In this document: positions 60,911 to 64,000 of the stretch, in pieces
Position numbering within the stretch: the first letter of the stretch is position 1
How the letters are laid out: every line of letters starts with the position of its first letter
Assembly (NCBI RefSeq): GCF_004364575.1
Contig: NZ_SOAG01000001.1
Location: forward strand, 59,247-123,246
DNA: 64,000 nt
Direction: 5' to 3'
Origin: Myroides indicus
GTDB taxonomy: Bacteria; Bacteroidota; Bacteroidia; Flavobacteriales; Flavobacteriaceae
Program-made: the position numbers and the translations under genes
Notes under the pieces: generated by a model
Told to the model about the DNA's origin: nothing
Databases searched by the model: none
The model's input: the letters and a program-made list of their open reading frames with translations, nothing else

Positions 60911-62077
60911 CTATAGGATATCTTTAAAATCACTTATATTTTTTCCATTACTAGAAAAAGGATAATCTTTAGTTATTCTGTGATTTATAAAAGAAAGTTT
61001 ATTATTTTTACTTAGATGCTGATTAATATGTGTGTCATTAAAAGAATAACCCGAAACAAATAAATTTTCCGTTTCTAACATAATTCTTGAAAAATCTGAA
61101 TAAATGTTTTTATACATTTTATCATTATCTATTATTATTGTTTTGTCAGTACCAGTAATAAATTTTGGAACAATATCAGATGCCATATTCTGAACAATAT
61201 CCCCTGTTGTAGAATCGACTCTTTGACATCTATGTTTCTCATAATAATCATTAGTCATAAAATAATCATATTCTCCTGTTAGTTGATCGTAACCATCTAG
61301 ATTTTTTTCGACATAATTAAATTTATATAAGTCAATACTACCATGTAGCTTATATACTCGAACTTTTTTATTATAGTTACCTGTATAAACAGGAAGCTTC
61401 TTATCATTAGCTACCAATACACTATTATTTGTTTCAAAACCTCTAGAATATTCTATACCGCCTAATTCTAAAATTCTTTCTACTATTAAATCATGATTTA
61501 AGGTAAAAATATTCACTTCATCGAATGATTTTACATAATCTAAGAAATACTTAAAAGTCAAACAAAGTTCATCATCATTCATTTTTATTGGCTGGAGAAT
61601 ATCTGCTATTAAATAATTGAGTATAGGCAGAACTTTAAAATATTGTTTATAATTAAAAAGAACTAAATGGTCACTATCTTCTTTCTCTATTAAACAAGGA
61701 TAATCTTGGAGTAATTGTTCTTTGGCATCAGAAAAAATTTTTGAAATTTTGTTATTATTTTTATAGGAGTCACTTATAAATTGATAAAAATCTTCATAGT
61801 TTAAAAATTTATCGCTATTATTAGATTTGTAAATATTCAAAAGTTCATTAAAAACATAAGAATAACCCAATCTTTCAAAGCTTAAGTGACCATTGTTTAT
61901 TATTGTTTTATCTTTATCATCTATCCAAGCCCATTCACTTGATGGAAAATTTAATAGTTTATCTCTTAAATCTCTATTGAAGTAGTCTGAAACTCCTTTT
62001 GCTATAGGCATATTAGCATTTGCCGAAAATCCTGCTCCAAGTAAAACTGTAAGCTTTTTCATCCTATCTGGTTTCAT
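60911..62077 (-). CDS. SIR2-like NADase-type protein
   Basis: A 388-residue protein with an N-terminal SIR2 fold: TVLLGAGFSANANMPIA (G-A-G-x-S at residues 14-18, NAD binding), IFTLNHDLIVE (T-x-N-x-D near 205), VRVYKLHGSIDLYKF (the catalytic His near 255), and LFVSGYSFNDTHINQHL (G-Y-S-F-x-D near 358). No Zn-binding Cys quartet is visible, as in defence-type SIR2 proteins that consume NAD+ rather than deacetylate. The start is ATG 62077 or 62062 (MKKLTVLLG). It lies 39 bp downstream of the XRE-type gene and should be its operon partner. Confidence 0.88.
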   Translation of the reverse strand: MKPDRMKKLTVLLGAGFSANANMPIAKGVSDYFNRDLRDKLLNFPSSEWAWIDDKDKTIINNGHLSFERLGYSYVFNELLNIYKSNNSDKFLNYEDFYQFISDSYKNNNKISKIFSDAKEQLLQDYPCLIEKEDSDHLVLFNYKQYFKVLPILNYLIADILQPIKMNDDELCLTFKYFLDYVKSFDEVNIFTLNHDLIVERILELGGIEYSRGFETNNSVLVANDKKLPVYTGNYNKKVRVYKLHGSIDLYKFNYVEKNLDGYDQLTGEYDYFMTNDYYEKHRCQRVDSTTGDIVQNMASDIVPKFITGTDKTIIIDNDKMYKNIYSDFSRIMLETENLFVSGYSFNDTHINQHLSKNNKLSFINHRITKDYPFSSNGKNISDFKDIL

Positions 62078-62116
62078 TAGTAAAATGTGTATTAATAAAG
62101 TGTTTTTTTACATCAA

Positions 62117-62368
62117 TTATTCCTTCATCCTCCTCACAAACTCATCATAAGTTTCTGATTTCTCATTTTTCCAATCAGTAGGCTCAATCAAATCCTGAAT
62201 ATTTACTCTTAACAATCTTGCAATTTCATAAAGATTTTCAAGTGAAGGTTGTCGTTTATTGTTCCTCCATTTTGAAATTGTCTCTTCAGATTTTTTCATT
62301 TTTTTTGCTAAGACTCTATTCTTTATACTTTTACTTTTAAATACTTCGTCAAGTTTATTAATCTTCAT
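62117..62368 (-). CDS. XRE-family helix-turn-helix regulator
   Basis: An 83-residue protein. The HTH is residues about 8-62 (FKSKSIKNRVLAKKMKKSEETISKWRNNKRQPSLENLYEIARLLRVNIQDL), typical of small XRE repressors. It precedes the SIR2 gene in one operon and may keep it low in the absence of infection. Confidence 0.9.
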   Translation of the reverse strand: MKINKLDEVFKSKSIKNRVLAKKMKKSEETISKWRNNKRQPSLENLYEIARLLRVNIQDLIEPTDWKNEKSETYDEFVRRMKE

Positions 62369-62391
62369 GTTTTAAAATAATTACAAAAAAG

Positions 62392-62423
62392 TTTGGCGTA
62401 TTACGTCATGTTTTGTATATTTG
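62392..62423 (+). promoter_or_regulatory. Full flavobacterial promoter for the RNA candidate
   Basis: TTTG at 62392-62395, a 20-bp spacer, and TATATTTG at 62416-62423 match the TTG-N17-23-TAnnTTTG pattern of Bacteroidetes promoters. It points to the + strand where no protein gene follows. Confidence 0.6.
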
Positions 62424-62424
62424 T

Positions 62425-62640
62425 ACATATTATTACATATGCGACAATTATGAATTGCTTTTTTAGCGCTTCATGAAAGATGCTTCTCATGAAAGAAAAC
62501 CGCAAATATTCCACATGAGTTGATATGAGTTCGCCATTGTCTATTAGATTTCATTACTTTTGTATATCTAATAGGGCGAACTTCATGTAAGACTTTGTGG
62601 AACCACGACCTGTCGTGGATGGCTCTTTGCGGTGCCTCTT
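62425..62640 (+). ncRNA. Candidate structured non-coding RNA
   Basis: Downstream of the promoter, ACCGCAAA (62499-62506) pairs with TTTGCGGT (62626-62633) and encloses two arms. Arm 1 is ATGA-GTTCGCC / GGCGAAC-(T)-TCAT with an inner CTATTAGAT / ATCTAATAG stem; arm 2 is CCACGA / TCGTGG with loop CCTG. Two TCATGAAAG copies precede the stem (62471-62479, 62488-62496). No start codon or protein is involved. No known family is recognised, and the RNA is inferred only from promoter and fold. Confidence 0.45.
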
Positions 62641-62818
62641 TCAAAGCTTTGAAGTTCGCCCTTGCTTATTGCAATAAATCTTCATCGCTTAAAATAGAAG
62701 CATCGTTCCATAACCTCAAAATCTTATAGTATGAGAACGAAATTTTTAATACCGCCCCACAAAAAGCCTCCGGATGCTGTCCGCACCGCGCTAATCCGCA
62801 TACCGTACAAAACATAAA

Positions 62819-62875
62819 CTGTGCACTCTATGAGGCACAGCTATAGCAGATAAACAGCTGTGGCACAGCCACAGC
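62819..62875. repeat. Two successive hairpins, right flank
   Basis: CTGTGC / GCACAG (62819-62840) and GCTGTGG / CCACAGC (62857-62875), the second a perfect 7-bp stem with a CACAG loop. Confidence 0.55.
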
Positions 62876-63030
62876 CATTATCTAACCTTACAGCCTTTTA
62901 CCTAAGCAGTGTAAACCGCCTTTGGAAAGACTTTTATTCTCGCACCTTAAAAGTACCTTATTTCTTAATAGAAACCAAATAACAAGCGTTTTACTCCCTG
63001 TTTTTGTTAAAAAAAGCTGTTAATGACACG

Positions 63031-63070
63031 GGTTTATAAAGTGCCCTGCCACGCAGGGCACTTGTAAACC
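63031..63070. repeat. Long hairpin of 17 bp
   Basis: GGTTTA-AAGTGCCCTGC pairs with GCAGGGCACTT-G-TAAACC around CAC, one of the strongest palindromes of the window. It is not followed by a clear T run. Confidence 0.65.
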
Positions 63071-63262
63071 AATGGGATAGGTGTGTCCTAATCCTAAACA
63101 GAAAAATATTATTCAATTTTAAAAATCTGTGTACAGACCATTGTATAATTTTCCTCCTCAGGGTGTTGTTTTTCATAATGCATTGCTTGGTTAGTAAACA
63201 CCCTGCCCTGTGCAGGTGTCCTGCCTGCACAAGGGCTTTGAGGAAAAAATAAAAACGACAAT

Positions 63263-63328
63263 ATGATTTATAAACCTAAAATAAGCATCCGCACCAAACC
63301 GCCTCAGCTGACAAGCGAATGTCTTTAA
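63263..63328 (+). repeat. Micro-frame in right block (MIYKPKISIRTK..)
   Basis: Reads MIYKPKISIRTKPPQLTSEC-L-stop, the same type as the first unit with Ser for Asn at residue 8. Confidence 0.3.
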
Positions 63329-63761
63329 GCCGAAATGAAGTGCTGAGAATACAAGCCGTAGGCAGTTTGTATTCGTGCCTGAATAAGGCGTAAAAAGACC
63401 GCGAAGACAGGTGGAGCGAGAGGGGGTTTTGATTCTTTTGTACCCCTTACAAAAGAATAAAGAATATTTCATTCTATACTTTCTTTTCCTTGATACAACT
63501 ATTTGATTTTAATAAAAAATAAAAACGCTTAAAATCAAATAATCACTGAACTCCTATGAGAATAGGCACGATGTGAAGTAAAACGAAGCAAAAGATCAAG
63601 ACTGCATTTCTCCTATCGGTCTTTCTAAGGTTTGTTTTGCAAACTATATGACAGTGGCTTCGTCCATATAGTTTTATACAAAACTTCACCAAGAAGACAC
63701 TCGACAGAGAAATGAGGTCGTTGCAAGGCATTAAAGAACATTTTAAAGTAAAAACGACAAT

Positions 63762-63827
63762 ATGATTTATAAACCTAAAATAAAAATCCGCACCAAACCG
63801 CATCAGCTGACAAGCGAATGTCTTTAA
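63762..63827 (+). repeat. Micro-frame in right block (MIYKPKIKIRTK..)
   Basis: Reads MIYKPKIKIRTKPHQLTSEC-L-stop, with Lys at residue 8 and His for Pro at residue 14. Confidence 0.3.
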
Positions 63828-64000
63828 GCCGAAATAAAGTGCTAAGAATACAAGCCGTAGGCAGTTTGTATTCGTGGCTGAATAAGGCGTAAAAAGACTG
63901 CGAAGGCAGGTGGAGCGAGAGGGGGTTTTGATTCTTTTGTACCCCTTACAAAAGAATAAGAAAAGAGATTCCGAACCAAGTTCAGCAGGACAAGGTTTCT

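Larger units (their letters stand above)
62369..64000. other. Gene-poor right flank with structured DNA
   Basis: No supported gene. It contains a flavobacterial promoter and a multi-stem RNA candidate (62392-62640), further hairpins (62819-62840, 62857-62875, 63031-63070), and the right block of the mosaic repeat (63241-64000). Open frames on the minus strand at 63.0-63.8 kb fall in repeats and lack motifs. Confidence 0.6.
63241..64000. repeat. Mosaic tandem repeat array (right block)
   Basis: Two units of the family seen at 54.7-56.4 kb, here with micro-frames at 63263 and 63762, the type-1 internal module (GAATACAAGCCGTAGGCAG..), the hairpin insert and the long hairpin core. They run to the window edge. 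GATTCTTTTGTACCCCTTACAAAAGAATA (63431-63457 and about 63932-63958) adds another hairpin. Confidence 0.85.

Noticed and set aside
62991..63803. Three minus-strand frames of 79-93 codons at the right edge
   Set aside because: They read through hairpins and repeat modules and share the same repeat-derived protein pieces; no family features.
54722..64000. Integron attC-like cassette array
   Set aside because: Structured repeats bring attC to mind, but the conserved R-Y-Y-Y-A-A-C / G-T-T-R-R-R-Y boxes and an integron integrase are absent.

Overview
The window is chromosomal DNA of a member of the Bacteroidetes, very probably the family Flavobacteriaceae. Supporting signs are AT-rich DNA, a type III glutamine synthetase, a Bacteroides-type (IntDOT-like) integrase with RteC and DUF3408 accessory genes, many TlpA-like lipoproteins, frequent TAnnTTTG -7 boxes and little use of Shine-Dalgarno sequences. 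The species cannot be named from the sequence. No rRNA, tRNA or CRISPR array was found.

Layout. (1) 1-4.8 kb: chromosomal genes on the minus strand (a TPR protein cut by the window edge, glnN, a lipoprotein). (2) About 4.9-27.2 kb: a roughly 22-kb mobilizable island inserted upstream of the lipoprotein gene and next to the guaB terminator. It carries a tyrosine integrase, two excisionase-like HTH genes, a DUF3408 gene, an oriT-like region with mobC and relaxase, and rteC, but no conjugation (tra) genes, so it should need a helper element. Its cargo is an EVE-McrB/McrC restriction pair, a Fur-like regulator with a small Cys protein and a methyltransferase, an HxlR/reductase pair, and a six-gene defence cluster: XRE controller, methylase-nuclease, second methylase, DUF262 protein, RelA/SpoT-like protein and primase-helicase. 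(3) 27.3-32.2 kb: guaB, HMG-CoA lyase, two thioredoxin-fold lipoproteins and a frameshifted beta-lactamase-family gene. (4) 32.5-48.3 kb: two RND efflux operons. One carries two TlpA genes. The other is divergent from a rhodanese/OsmC/YgaP-like operon and is followed by a Crp/Fnr gene. (5) 48.6-54.5 kb: housekeeping genes (pyrR, pyrB, rnz, pdxH, an Smr protein) between two META-domain genes. (6) 54.7-64 kb: a repeat-rich accessory zone. Mosaic palindromic repeats at 54.7-56.4 kb and 63.2-64.0 kb flank a second defence islet: a NACHT-type STAND ATPase translationally coupled to a RelA/SpoT-like protein, an IS982-like transposase remnant, a SIR2-like gene with its HTH regulator, and a candidate structured RNA.

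The most interesting signals are these. Two unrelated defence loci each contain a diverged RelA/SpoT-like nucleotidyltransferase that keeps the E-x-Q-x-(R/K)-T and H-x-x-x-YK motifs but lacks the usual G-Y-x-S-x-H loop. The NACHT plus RelA/SpoT pair looks like an uncharacterised two-gene system. Two intergenic elements in the island share a core but have different, self-complementary stems. A predicted multi-stem RNA with a matching promoter lies at 62.4-62.64 kb. All functions were assigned by reading motifs; no database search was run.
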